From: Sphaerolaimus hirsutus
Lineage: Eukaryota; Nematoda; Chromadorea; Monhysterida; Sphaerolaimidae
Assembly: GCA_964036195.1 (NCBI GenBank)
Contig: OZ038452.1
Coordinates: forward strand, 30,887,785-30,951,784
Direction: 5' to 3'
Length of the DNA: 64,000 nucleotides
The stretch's first letter is position 1, and each line of letters begins with the position of its first letter. This document shows, one piece after another, positions 11,920 to 23,600 of this stretch. Under the pieces are notes generated by a model, which saw only the letters and a list, made by a program, of their open reading frames with translations, searched no databases and was not told the DNA's origin. The translations under genes and the position numbers were made by a program.

Positions 11920-12334
11920 TATCGTAAATCCATTTTTAATTTCCCTCCCTATAGTAGTTCCCACTCAAACAGACTGAGGGAAAAACATTACTCCACTTTG
12001 AATAATTCCCCATGTTAGATGAGTGAGGCAAATAATTTCCCCGTTATATGAGTGAAGAAAAAACAACCCCCCTTGAATAATTCCCCCGCTGATGTCGATG
12101 AATATGAAGTTAAAACATATGATATATTTGTTATTCCCAGTTTGTGCCCAAAGGGCATGTTTTGTGAAATAAATTGATATAAACGTCTCGCAAAGAATTT
12201 TTCATGAGATGAATTGAAGAAAAAGGTCGAAAATCCTGATGGAAAGTGAATTCTGTCCCTTGAGTAATCAACTCTCAAAAAGTCTAACAGAAAATAATCC
12301 CCCAGGGTGATAATCGGACATATACGGTAACTTA
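11920..12334. other. Gene-free interval with degraded palindromic arms
   Basis: AATAATTCCCC and ATTACTCC repeats (11960-12080 and 12260-12330) are remnants of the CCTCGAATAA-type family; the middle is AT-rich and featureless. Confidence 0.35.
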
Positions 12335-12594
12335 CCGTATTTCCTCGAATTACCCCCCGGGGGTTTATTTTTTCAGAGTGAAAATTTTGAGAGAAAAACG
12401 TGAAAAATGCAACAATAACCACCATTTATAAGTTTTTACAGCCTTATATAAGGATGTAGATGGTATAAACGATGTTCTAACGTAACACAGTAAGTGTTTT
12501 GAACATCTGTTATGCATTTCCCGGACCACAAATCCATAGTGCTCATTTTGAGGGCGGGTATTTCGAGGGGGGGGGGTATTTCGAGGAAATACGG
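12335..12594. mobile_element. CCGTATT-ended palindromic element
   Basis: CCGTATTTCCTCGAATTAC...TTTCGAGGAAATACGG, TA-flanked, 260 bp. Confidence 0.75.
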
Positions 12595-13102
12595 TATTTA
12601 TTTGCAGGTCCGAAAGAGAAATTTCACACGCAGATTTTGCGGAAGAATCAGCCCCGATGACTAGACCTGGAAAATGTTCCACCTACGGAACTGAAGAAAC
12701 CTCGGCTTAAATGATATTTCATACAAAGATTTCATGTTTTCATCGTAGATCTTGTCCATTTTGTCAACAAAAACTGATTACTGTAGCGTCTGATTAGTGA
12801 AATGTCTAAAAATGATGCCGTCGCTTTTTTGTTTCAATGATAAAACTGAGTCCACAATTTTTGCTTTCTGCAAACAGAGTGAAACATTGAACGGCCCGGG
12901 ATCGGCACGGGTTTCACGTGCGTTCGCGCAGTTGACATTTTTCTCTTTAACCTGTAAAATATACCGTATTTAGCCAACTAGATCCGGATATATTTCATGT
13001 ATTTCGAAAAATTGTATTCCGGCATACCTAATTATATGTATATCGTGTTCCATTTTTGCTGTAATTTTACAACTGGAACTAGAAAAGTAATACGGTATTT
13101 TA
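12595..13102. other. Gene-free interval
   Basis: No convincing gene. ACCGTATTTAGCC near 12962 and AATACGGTATTTTACGG near 13090 suggest another, degraded TA-flanked element (about 12963-13097). Confidence 0.35.
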
Positions 13103-13912
13103 CGGAGCTTCAAAGTCAATGTCCATATCGGCCATTCAAAATGACCACCTTTTTATAACCCCTCCCCCCTATCTCGGGACTGGGGGATTATTCGAGGAAA
13201 CAAAAAGATTTCGTCATAGCCCCAACCCCAAACCCCAACATACTCGAACGGCATTTATATCCGCCAATGTACAACAGAATGGAACGCATGAATGTAGTGA
13301 TGGAATGGCGCCATGGCGCTGGCGCCATTTGAGGGCGCCAGAGGGCGCCGCGCCATGGCGCCATTGGCGCTTGGCGCCCTTTTCCTGTGGCGCCCTTGGC
13401 GCCTGGCGCCCACATTCTGAAAGGCGCCATGGCGCCCTTGGCGCTTGGCACCCTTTCTCCGCGGCGCCCTTGGCGCCTGGCGCCCTGCCATAGAAGGGCG
13501 CCAAAATGGCGCCAGCAGGGCTTCAACGTGAGTGCAGTGTATATGAGAAAAAAATAGAAAAGCGCGTCGTCAGTGAATAATGGAAATTCACCTGAAAATT
13601 GACAAAGTAGTGGACAAACATTGGATTGAAATTTTTCATCCAATGGTTCATCAGAAGCGTTTGACCGTTCAGAAGCTAAGAATGATGAACCATCAAACTT
13701 GCAAACTCATAAATCAACGGATTCAAATTGTCGTCATTCCATTTTCGTCAACTTCAAGAAAACATCCACTGAAGAATCCATGTGAAGGGAATGCATTGTC
13801 TTGTCAAATGGAAATTTTCATTATGTTTGAACTGAATGTCACGTGGAAGTACGATGTTACACAAAAATTGTTGCTAGTCTCGTTTTTATTCATTACATCC
13901 TGGCAGTGAGGA

Positions 13913-14016
13913 AAAATGTGGCGGTGACGCAGTGATTGTCACCGCCTGCTTTTTGGATGTCACCACGAGAAAATGAAGTGTCTTCGCAGTGACAATCACC
14001 GCCACATTTATTGAGC
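13913..14016. repeat. Fold-back repeat AATGTGGCGGTGA
   Basis: AATGTGGCGGTGACGCAG and its complement CAATCACCGCCACATTT bracket about 100 bp with internal TGTCACCGCC/GGTGTCA... copies; a further CTGTCACCGCCAG occurs at 15330. Confidence 0.5.
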
Positions 14017-14519
14017 GACAGTTCAGGGCATGATTTGTTAGGCACATTCCATAATTGAAATTCCGTAAATAGAATCGCAAGCAAAAAGCGTGCTGCCGAA
14101 TTAGCATTTGACACACATAAAAACATTCACGTTACGTTTCCTCTGCCCCTTTGCACACAGCACAGCCGTTTGAGAAAAAATCCAAATCGTTTTGGTGTAC
14201 ACAAACACGGAAAGGTGAGCATTGCAAGCAATGTGAAAGCATTCTCACATAGCTTTTGGGATTTCACATCCTTTAGCAGTGTATTTTTCAGAATAGGAAT
14301 TTTCCAGTGTGCAGGGTTTTGTGACATCGATCCTTAACGCTTGTTTTCTTTGATAAAATGATTCTTTGTGCTTTTATTGTACCTTTTTTCATTGAAATAT
14401 CCCCAGGTGTTAGCGAGCTTATGAATTAATAAACCCCCCTTGTAATACCCCCACCCAAAATTAGTGAAAGAGAATGTAATTATCAAAAATTGCAAGTTGT
14501 GATTTGTGTAATGCAGAAC

Positions 14520-16720
14520 ACAGGTTAAAAACAATGGCAGGGTTATACACTACCGTGCAGAATAGTTGAGACTTTTTCGATGCATGATTTATGTTGCCAG
14601 AATTTTGAAATGGTTAATATGCAAAACATTTGGATACTATACATGGGTACCCTGTGGGGTTGACTACACATGCCCGGGATGACCACCCCTTGAGTTCACA
14701 TCTGCGTATATTCCTAGTGCACAAACATATTAACTCAGTTTGTTCATGTTTCAGAATAGTTGAGACTTTTCTTGTTTTGGGCAGTAGCCACCCAGTATCT
14801 CACTTTAAAGTCTATATCCAATTCCTATGTTGATTTTTAACAAATCTTTTACCATGGCAACTGCTTGCCTGCATCGCTGAGCTCTATGTGCAGCAAGAAA
14901 CATTCTAAGCATGAACAGCATATGGCAATGCATATATGGAAATGTGGCATTTATTTTTTTTTGCTGCAGTTTTGCATCCATAGCCAACAACTCAGAAATG
15001 GGGGTAGGCATACTGCTGAGTGGGGCTGTTTGGTGTGTAAATTTGAGGTTTTGGCTTTGCTCTATAGGGGAGAAAAGTTGGCCCAACTGTGAATGAGTAA
15101 TGTGCAGAGTAGAAGGATGTTACAAGTATATATTCACAAAGTTTCAGCTCTATAACCATCGTCAATCGTTAGTACATGTTCATTATTGCCTGTTTTTGGC
15201 AATTATTTTTCAGCTATCTATTTCTCCGGGAAGCGATATGCTATCTATCCAACCCCTGGAGGGCCGAAATCTAGGAGACCCCTGATCTATATATGTTGGT
15301 GTCACTGCCTTAAAAATGCCTGTCACTAACTGTCACCGCCAGAATTTTGGACCTTTTTTTGTCTATGCATCCTGGAGAACGTAAATAAGGAAGTGAATTT
15401 GTGCAATACAGTGCTGGAAAAACACTTCTAGCACACACAGGATATTGTACGTAAACTGGTGGCAAATATAAATGGGAAATCAGGTACCTCATTTTTCATA
15501 ACTATCTCACAGGGAAACGTGCAGCCCAATATGGCTGCCATTTGATGTGGGGCTGCCCACAACATTTGCCTACATATATGCCAAGTGGCACCCCCTGGCA
15601 CCCCCCTGTTCTACTGCTACAGATTGATGAATGTTTTTTTCCAATTTTTTCCCTGGCAAATATAAATGGGAATTTTCAAAAACACACAAAATACAGCTGC
15701 AGTAAAGTGCACAGCCAATTTTTTTGTGTGCTGCCAACACAAGCAATGAATGCACTTGTGTTGGGTCCTTTTCAAATAAAATAAAAATTACTTATAGCTT
15801 TCCCACAGCCATATTTTGACTGCTGGTAAGTTGAGAGTATAATTTGGCCCCTGGTCCACTCACACCCACAAAACTTGCCCCCAGAAAGCAGGCATGGACC
15901 ACAAAAACATGAGAACAATGATTTTAAACTTTGTGATTATCAAAATTGTAGTTGTGATTGAAAAACTGTGATTTTCAATTTTCTGGGCATGACCTCTTCA
16001 TTTGTTTATCCCAGTCACACTAGATACAGGGCACATTGCCCATTGGCCCCTATAGGTTTTTATCAAATAATTAGTGTCCAATTAGATGGGCACAAGTATT
16101 TTGTCATTTGCGTCAAGACACTGCAGGCGCCAGACACGCTGTCAGGCGAGTGCCCCCTCTACGCAGGGCCATTTTTATCATTGGCTATAAAAAATACTTG
16201 AATGCAAAAATGGAGCCCAGGAGCAGCCATATGTTGCCCCTGACACCAAACAAGCCAATTCTGGCCCCCATGTGCTCCATGAATAGCTTGGGATAGTGGA
16301 TTGTTCACTTTTTCAAACCTACATTTTTCTCCAAACAAAAAAATCATGTTTGATCAACAATGCCACCATTGTGTGGGGCTTCCGGGGGTTCTGACTGGGT
16401 AGAAAAGTTGCACATGATTACAATCTACCAATGTCAAAAAAACTTTTTGGTCTCAAATGTCCAGAAAAAAATTTATCAATAATTTTTGTTTCATCAGGAA
16501 CAAAAATTTGTATGGAAGTTCCATTTATATTTGCCAGAAAGAAAACATGAAAAAAATTTTTTTTGCATCAAGGGTGGCCTGAGGGGGGTGTCCCCTAGGG
16601 TATATATAGTAAATACTTGGGGGCACCCTCACACAAGATGAAAGCCTAACAGCTTGCATGTGGGATTTGTAAAATACAATTAAGTGATTTTCCCGTTTAT
16701 ATTTTCCACCAGTTTACTTA
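14520..16720. other. Interior of the large hAT-like element
   Basis: No recognisable protein. GGCAAATATAAATGGGAA occurs at about 15463 and 15655 and its inverted relative at about 16521 and 16690, with ACTGGTGG flanks. AGAATAGTTGAGACTTTT is repeated at 14562 and 14752. These look like nested, decayed elements. Confidence 0.35.
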
Positions 16721-17005
16721 TTTACCCTGGCGCCTTTGGCGGCTGGCGCCCTAATTTTCAAGTGGCGCCATGGCGCCATTGGCGCTTGGCGCCCTCTTTC
16801 CGTGGCGCCATTGGCGCCTGGCGCACTTTTTTCTGGCGCTTTTCCATCACTACATGAATGTGAAATCGCAAAAAATTAAGGTTATTTAGTCGACAACCTA
16901 ATATTTACTTCCCCCAGAAAATGTTAAACTGAATATTTTTGGGAAATTTTGCCCAAATTTTCACTCAAAATCACTAATTTGCATACATTTTTGTCCATTT
17001 TCACC

Positions 17006-17783
17006 TAGGGTTCAAACGGGACCGCGGTCCCGGTACATGGTTCGGCAAAAAGTCGGGACTGGGGCGGTCCCGCCCTCGGTCCCGTCACCCCAGTCCCGGT
17101 CCCGGTCCCGGTCCGACCCACCAGTCCCGGTCCCGGAATTTTATAGCGGTCTCGACAAGGCATGGAAAAAATGTATTTTTCAATGACCTGGGTTTAAAGA
17201 ATTGTGTTGTTTTTTAAATAAAATGTTTTGTCAAAGGCTCCCAAAAATAGTTATAATGTGGTCAACATATACACGTAAATATGTCCGACAAATAGCAGTA
17301 TGTTATGATGTCATATATTTACATAGCAATATAATGACTGTGGAGCCATGTAGTAGTATTATAAGTGGTGATTTCTGCCAAAAAATCTATTTTAGGTGTT
17401 GTTACAAGTGTCTTGTCGAACTTGTTACATAAATACATTGTTTTTCATGAAATATTCCCGACTTCAAGTGAAGATGGGAATGGAATAATGCTTGAATAAT
17501 ATAATAAGATAAGGCTAATACATTGAGAGTGGTCCTTCACACAGTGGAGGTGTGTGGAACAACATATTGGCTGGATATTACAGACCAATAGGGTTCCAAC
17601 AAAACCGCGATCACGGTACATGGTTCGGCTAATCCCAGTCCCTCCAGTCACGGTCCCGGTCCCGGTCCCAACAATTGAAAAAAGCCAGTCCCGGTCCCGG
17701 TCCGACCCCCCAGTCCCGGTCCTGACATTAGAAAATTTCTGGTCCCGGTCCCGGTCCGAAAAACTGATCCCGTTTGAACCCTA
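17006..17783. mobile_element. hAT-like element with GGTCCC subterminal arrays
   Basis: TAGGGTTCAAACGGGA...TCCCGTTTGAACCCTA, 778 bp, perfect 8-bp TSD TTTTCACC (16998-17005 and 17784-17791). Both ends are runs of CGGTCCCGGTCC units. Confidence 0.88.
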
Positions 17784-20490
17784 TTTTCACCTTCAAATTC
17801 ACCAGTTCATTTGCTTTTTTTTTGCAAATTTTCAGCTATTCTTGACTAGGTATGTACCTCTTGACTTATGTACCAAATTTTGACAATTTTTCCCTATTTT
17901 AAAATTTCTCCTCCTTTTTCCTTCTATGCTGTGAAAAAGCATATCCGAAATACATTTCTGTACAGGAGTACTTTAAAAAAATGTAAAGGTACTGACTGGT
18001 AACTTCTTTCAGAGGAAACGTAAACATATTTACGCAGTACTCCAGTATAGGTACGTATTTTTTAGTAAACGTAAATACGTTTTAACAACTGCCATCGAGT
18101 ACCCTTCGGAATGTATGAATGAACTTTCTCACAAGTTTCAATGTCGCAGTATGCTCTCTCAAAAAAAATCTAAACGAGAATGCTGAGATGAAAAATAATC
18201 AGCCCACAAATTTTTGCTGGCGAAAAGTAAAGGCACCTGTGGCAATTTCGAGAAAACACGGTACTTCTGACACGTTTTTTGTTTGAAATTTGAACTTAAA
18301 ATGGAATTTGTCACAAGGGCACTTATAGGTATTTACATATGTGCTCGAGGGACCGGACCCTGCTCATTGCCCCCACAATTTTTTTACAGTCAAACTACGG
18401 TAATTTACATTATACAATGTTTACATAGTTTCGCAAACAGAACGATAGCGAAACCCAAATTTACAATCAGGTTTTATATCAGGTTAAAAAACGGAAGTGC
18501 TGTTAGCTGGGAACTTTCATCGAACTAGACATTTCGGCGGGAAAACGCGACATTTTCACGTGAATCATACGCCGAAATACAAGAATTCAATTTGAAGTCG
18601 CAGTATATAAATAAAAACATTGTAAAAAATGGGAGAAACGGCTGTTGAACGAACCGGGGAAGAATCGAAAAAATATAAAGAGCGGTAGAATGGCGCCATT
18701 GACACAGAATTTTGCCGCGCCGTTAACTCCTGGCTCGTAACGATAGCAAACAAAAAATTCGAAAATTCAAAAACGTTTTCAGATTTTCGATTTATTTTGA
18801 GTTTTTGAATTAGTATCTCACCACTAGAAAAATATTAAGATCACATAAAATAACATCAATAATATAAAAAATTCTAGAGACAAATGCAAAAAAATTTGAA
18901 AATAAAAATTATTCTAGTAAAAAATTAAACAAAACAATTAAAAATTTAGAAACTTTTTCCAGCGTATTTGTCATCTTCTTGTCCCCACCAGTTCTTCTGT
19001 TGCAAGTTATTCCAAAAGGGGAAAACCAACATTTAAGTGTGCATAATAAAATAAGGCATAGTCCAAGCAGTTTTTGTGCATAATCCAAGCATTTCAGATA
19101 CAAAATTCAGTCACTTTTTTGCACTGTAAACAACATCAAAATCGAAGCAAAATTTAGGCATAATCCAAGCAAAAAATTTACATAATCCAAGCACTTTCAG
19201 TATATTCACATTTGTTTTTGTGTAAATTGCATGTAAATGATTGCAAATTCAGTAAGGACCAACCAATGTAAAGTTTGTGTGTGGGTCAGTGACAATGAGA
19301 ATATATTAGGTTGTCAACTAAGTAACCTTAATTTTTTGCGTATGTGTGATCGCAAAAAATTAATGTTACTTAGTTGACAACCTAATACATCTATTCAACT
19401 TAAAAGCAATTTCAAAACTTCATCTGTTATGCACCTGTTATGTAATATGGTCACATGTATCTACATTCTGCAAGGCTTATTGCAAAGTATTATGGTACAG
19501 GACACATGCAGTGTGCCAGATGAAAGGGAGTGTGTTCCACTTTTGGTTTGCATGCTCACGCTTTTGTTCTAAAATGCTCCATTTTACTTACTAAAACATA
19601 TGGTTTTCAAGCCCACATGCCAAATTGATGTGACACTTTTCATCCCAGAGTGTAGCAGTTTCCAAAGTACTATGGTTTACAAGCAACATCATGCCATTTA
19701 AATATGCCACATAAATTAGCATGTAAACCATCATACCTAGCAAGTACAATAGGCACAAAATAAAAGCTCACCCACCAGCATTTTGAAAAAATTCAACCTT
19801 AAAACACACAACTTTGGCTTGAAAAGTGGCATACTTGTAGCAAGTAAAGTGTCATACTTTGTTAGAAAACTGGAACAGTGGAGTAACAAGTAAAGTTAGC
19901 AAACAATTAGCTAATAAAGTGACACAGAATATCATGAAAACCGTGAGCATGTGAACCGTACAGGATGAAAAATGGAAATCGCTCGATGCGACGTGCCTTA
20001 ACCACGCTGCTCTTCTTTGGGTTTGCACAATTTTTCTTGGATTATGCCTGATTTTAGGTAGAAATGTGTGTTTGCATTTTACTGCCCTTTGCTTCGATTA
20101 TGCCCACTTTGTGCTTGAAGTATGCCTGATTGGATTGTGCAAACTTGGATTATGAAGGGTGACTTTTCGTCACGCTTTTCCATCACTGATGACAACCAAT
20201 TTTTTCACTTAACACGCCGCGGGTAGAGGTTCCCTAATTCAGCTACTATTAAAAATAGGTATTCATGTGTCCACAAACTTTTGTCCAGAACTTTACAAAG
20301 TGCAGATAGTGGAATAAAAGTTCAAAGGTCATTTAATAGCAGTTATAAGCGGCGCTAGTAATAAAGGCAATTACCTAGTCATTTACAAACATAAGTAAAA
20401 TCTGGACCTGGACTCAGCTGAACGCGTGCCGTATAGCCGCTGTAAATATAGTTTATTGTACCGGGTGGTTCATTTAAAAACCGATTGAAT
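17784..20490. other. Transposon-derived interval upstream of the GLYAT-like gene
   Basis: 17.9-18.1 kb carries ACGTAAA/GAGTAC-motif debris. 18736 has a TAACGATAGCAAAC end fragment with TTCGAAAATTC. 18950-20190 looks like a single element with CATAATCCAAGCA on its left half and the inverted TTGGATTATG on its right, ending CTTTTCCATCACTG near 20190. 20200-20490 is the likely 5' flank of exon 1; no TATA box is obvious. Confidence 0.45.
19306..19385. mobile_element. 80-bp mariner-like MITE
   Basis: TTAGGTTGTCAACTAAGTAA pairs with its complement at the right end, with a TTTTTTGCG/CGCAAAAAA inner pair and a loop of only a few bases. TA on both sides. Confidence 0.85.
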
Positions 20491-20675
20491 ATGGAAAAAC
20501 TGATAGACATTGATTCATTGGAATCGGCCTTGGATGACCTGAAGCAATGGCTTCCATACAGCGCCAATGTGTATTATCTACTGCGCGCTTATCTAACGCA
20601 CACTGTAAACCCAAAGTGCTTTGAAGTCTATCGTTACACGGATTGGCAAAGCGACGCGCAAATTATTGTGACCCG
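20491..20675 (+). CDS. GLYAT-like exon 1 (start codon)
   Basis: The ATG at 20491 opens 61 codons plus two bases. The product begins MEKLIDIDSL and carries LKQWLP, ANVYYLL, NPKCFEVY and DWQSDAQIIVTR, which line up with the N-terminal LP.S..VYG/NPF/VD.WPDF..VVVRP pattern of GLYAT. The proposed donor is GTGCGG at 20676. It leaves phase 2, which is what exon 2 needs. The frame would otherwise stop at TAA 20688, just after the donor. An in-frame TTG two codons upstream was not used because ATG is available. Confidence 0.75.
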
Positions 20676-23600
20676 GTGCGGATTTTTATAAGTATTGCAT
20701 TTTTTCGCGTTAAGCCCAATTCATTTTCTTGCGAAATTAGATTTCTCCCGTCCGAATCGACGTGGTTCTGATCTGAAAAACGGGGTTTTGATGCGCGGTT
20801 CGGTGAAGTGCTCGATTTCTTTCAGTCTCGCGACATGTTAGCAGTGGAGACAATTCGGCCCTGTGCCATAACTAGTGATGGAAAAGCGCCATGGCGCTGG
20901 CGCCTGGCGCTAGCGCCAAAGCAAAAAGCGCCATGGCGCTTTTGGCGCTTGGCGCCTTTTTGCTGTGGCGCCATTGGCGCTTGGCGCTGGGGTTTGGAAA
21001 AGCGCCATGGCGGATTTGGCGCTTGGCGCTATGACGCCGTGGCGCCATTGGCGCTGGTGTTTTAAAAAGCGCCAAAAAAGCGCCATGAAGTACTCAAAAT
21101 TCATCATTATTTTATGCAGAAAGACCTGTTAAGTATAATTTACATGAGTATTTATATGTGCTACTGTCAGTGTATTCCCAGATCAACATACCCTATTCTT
21201 GATTACTTTTTTAACAATTTCCTTGTGATTGCATGGGTATTCAACATTTGTCCCATCTAATCCGAATTATGTAAGGCTTTATGTGACTTTTCATTGGACT
21301 GGTAACACTCTTCACATAGGTTTTAGCTCAATCACTATACTGAGCTCCTTCCTTGCAGTAAGTAAGTATTAGGTTGTAAACTAATGAAGTGTCTTTTTTC
21401 GCCATCTCATACAAATATACATTTGTGCTTTCCATTGTGTTGTACGTTGACCGATTTTCATGCCATTTGAGTATGTGGTGGTTTGGGGTCTGGGCTATGA
21501 TGAAATGTTTTTGTTTGCTCAAATAATCCCCCAGTCCCGAGATAAGGGGGGTCTATAAAAAGGTGGTCATTTTACGTGGCCTGTAGGTAGAAATATGGCT
21601 AACTAATCATGCGTAAAAACGTAACGACAATTTTTGTGCAGACACTCCGACGACTCGAGAACGACCATGTGCGACCGAATGACGACCTGCGGTGCACAGG
21701 GAAGTCACAGTGAACGTGCGGTTCGCTGTGCACTGCAAATCCGCCAACGAAGCCGCAGCCCCAGGACGGTACGCCCGAATGGACACTACTGCGGCCATGA
21801 ATTATTAATTGTTTCTTTTCCGTTAATTATTTAATTACTTCCCGTGTGACGCAAATTTTTAATTTTTATTTTAGTGATTCATTAATTAAGCTAATTAGGT
21901 TACCCGCATTTTGAGTTAATTAAGTGATTACTCTCGTTTTTCTTTTTGCATTTTCCCAATATGTAATGTCGAACGTCATAATTATTAGGTTTTTATCAAG
22001 TTTACATTTTAGTTAAAAGGGTGCAGTGTCTGGGAATGATTTAGAAAGGTTCTTATGTTTCTAGTTAAGCTAACAGGTGTTAACTCTGTTAAATGCTTAG
22101 ACGCCCCGATAGATAACATTCAGAAAATTCCCCGACCAAGTGCATTTTTATTTAGGACTAGGTAATGGGTGGAAAAGTGACAAACGGCAATTATTGCAGA
22201 GCACAGTTTACAGTGAAGAGCACAGCAGTGCCAATTAATTATTCCCATCACCCAGGGTGATTGGTGAACTCATAAGTGCTAGTGTCTTGTGGCGTGTGTT
22301 CATGCCCGAAGTTTCCAACCCTTACCCGGCAATGCAATAACCTTGAACAACCCCCGCAAATGAGCGTTCTTTCTGTGGCCTTGGTCGGGCGCGCTATAAA
22401 AATATTTTTCACCTAAAGGGGCGCAGGTTGATAACACGTGTCACACCACCTGCTCTCGACTGTACCGTAACCTCTGAATAGAAACCCGGTTCTCGACACT
22501 CACCTACGAGATAAATTGTATTTTAATTACGTCATTGGTAATTACCGCTACTTTACGCTTGGTTTGACCCACATTTTACCCGCCTTGTTTAATTAGATAA
22601 TTTTCCCGCATTTAATTAATTTACTTGTGCCTTGTACGTTATGTTTACAGTTTTCCAGTGATCATTGATTACGCCTTACTAATTCGCTTATTATGGTTAA
22701 TTGTTTTGTCTTTGATTTAGTATTCAGTTCGTTTATGGTAGATTTTGGTGATTATAAAACGCGCTGATTTTACATTTTTTCACCCACTAGAGGCTATACG
22801 ACTCACTTGAGCTATTGTGAAATTGACTCTGACTACATCGCTAAATAAAGTTCCCGTGAAACCAACTTGGTCCCCCTGAAGCATACTAACTGCTTGAATT
22901 TTAATTTTAATTTGATTAATTTCGGCTTTTCATTAATTACGGCTTTCTAACAATTAATCGAAGTAAACCGCCGGCAGCAGTTACGAAAGGGAGTGGTAAG
23001 TTGCCGTGTCCGTCCTCAGGAACTGTCAGGACCCCAAGGGGTACTGGCGCCGTTCCTGATTTGCGTGTAAACATCCCCGTACCATAAAACCAATTATTTA
23101 TTTAATTAAGCACGCAATTGGAAGCGCAAAGGGACCGGAACTTGCAATTCTCTGCCGCAGCAAAATTCGACGAGTGGCGTATTTTTGTGGTAAAAACGGA
23201 AAATAGTAAAATTAGTAAAAACGTAAAATATCTGACAACTGGTAGCATAGCGAGTGGTTTCCTAAGCAAGCCATAAAGTTTTCTGTCTGGGGCGCCTGAT
23301 CAACGCCTCTACAAAAAACGGCTTCACGGATAACGAGTCACCCCAAAGGGAATTGAGATCGAGGGGGCCAGCAAGCTTACAAGGGGACACCATAGAACAA
23401 GTTTGGCACGCTGCATTGGAGAAGCAAAAACAAGCACGAAGGCGCGCGCGACAACAGAAGGCTGGGCAAGAAGTGGACGCACAACTTGCTGCAGCTGAGA
23501 GTCAAGCAGGAGACAGTGAGTCGAACGATTCGGTTAACCCTGAAACAGAAGCGCCGGAAGCGCTAGAGGAGAGTGAAAGTCAACGCTGGTCTGGACAGAC

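Larger units (their letters stand above)
13295..16852. mobile_element. Large hAT-like element (GGCGCC family), 3.56 kb
   Basis: TAGTGATGGAATGGCGCC...GGCGCTTTTCCATCACTA with a perfect 8-bp TSD, CATGAATG (13287-13294 and 16853-16860). It inserted in a mariner-like palindromic element whose right end is at 16901. GGCGCC arrays occupy 13305-13520 and 16728-16850. The interior at 13650-13900 matches the copy at 53053. No transposase frame is recognisable, although the size would allow one. Confidence 0.88.
21582..23237 (+). repeat. 5' LTR
   Basis: 1656 bp, TG...CA ends. It matches the 3' LTR except for a handful of substitutions (for example near 21692, 21967 and 22905) and a 25-bp deletion near 22199. 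The 3' LTR and the solo LTR at 56 kb both retain the deleted stretch, so the loss is in this copy. It contains a TATA-like box and AATAAA, giving a U3-R-U5 layout. Confidence 0.95.

Noticed and set aside
13305..13520. Overlapping ORFs rich in Ala/Pro/Trp/Arg (also at 20880, 43010, 45600, 53960 and 61690)
   Set aside because: They are readings of the GGCGCC arrays at hAT-like element ends, open in many frames on both strands, with no start context or domain.
21578..21581. GGCC as the target duplication of the full-length LTR element
   Set aside because: The right flank starts CCAA; only two bases agree, so a TSD cannot be claimed.
21607..21834. Small Arg/Ser-rich ORFs in the LTR (repeated at 37452 and 55990)
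   Set aside because: They lie in U3 of all three LTR copies, are on both strands, and are not conserved as coding in the older copy.
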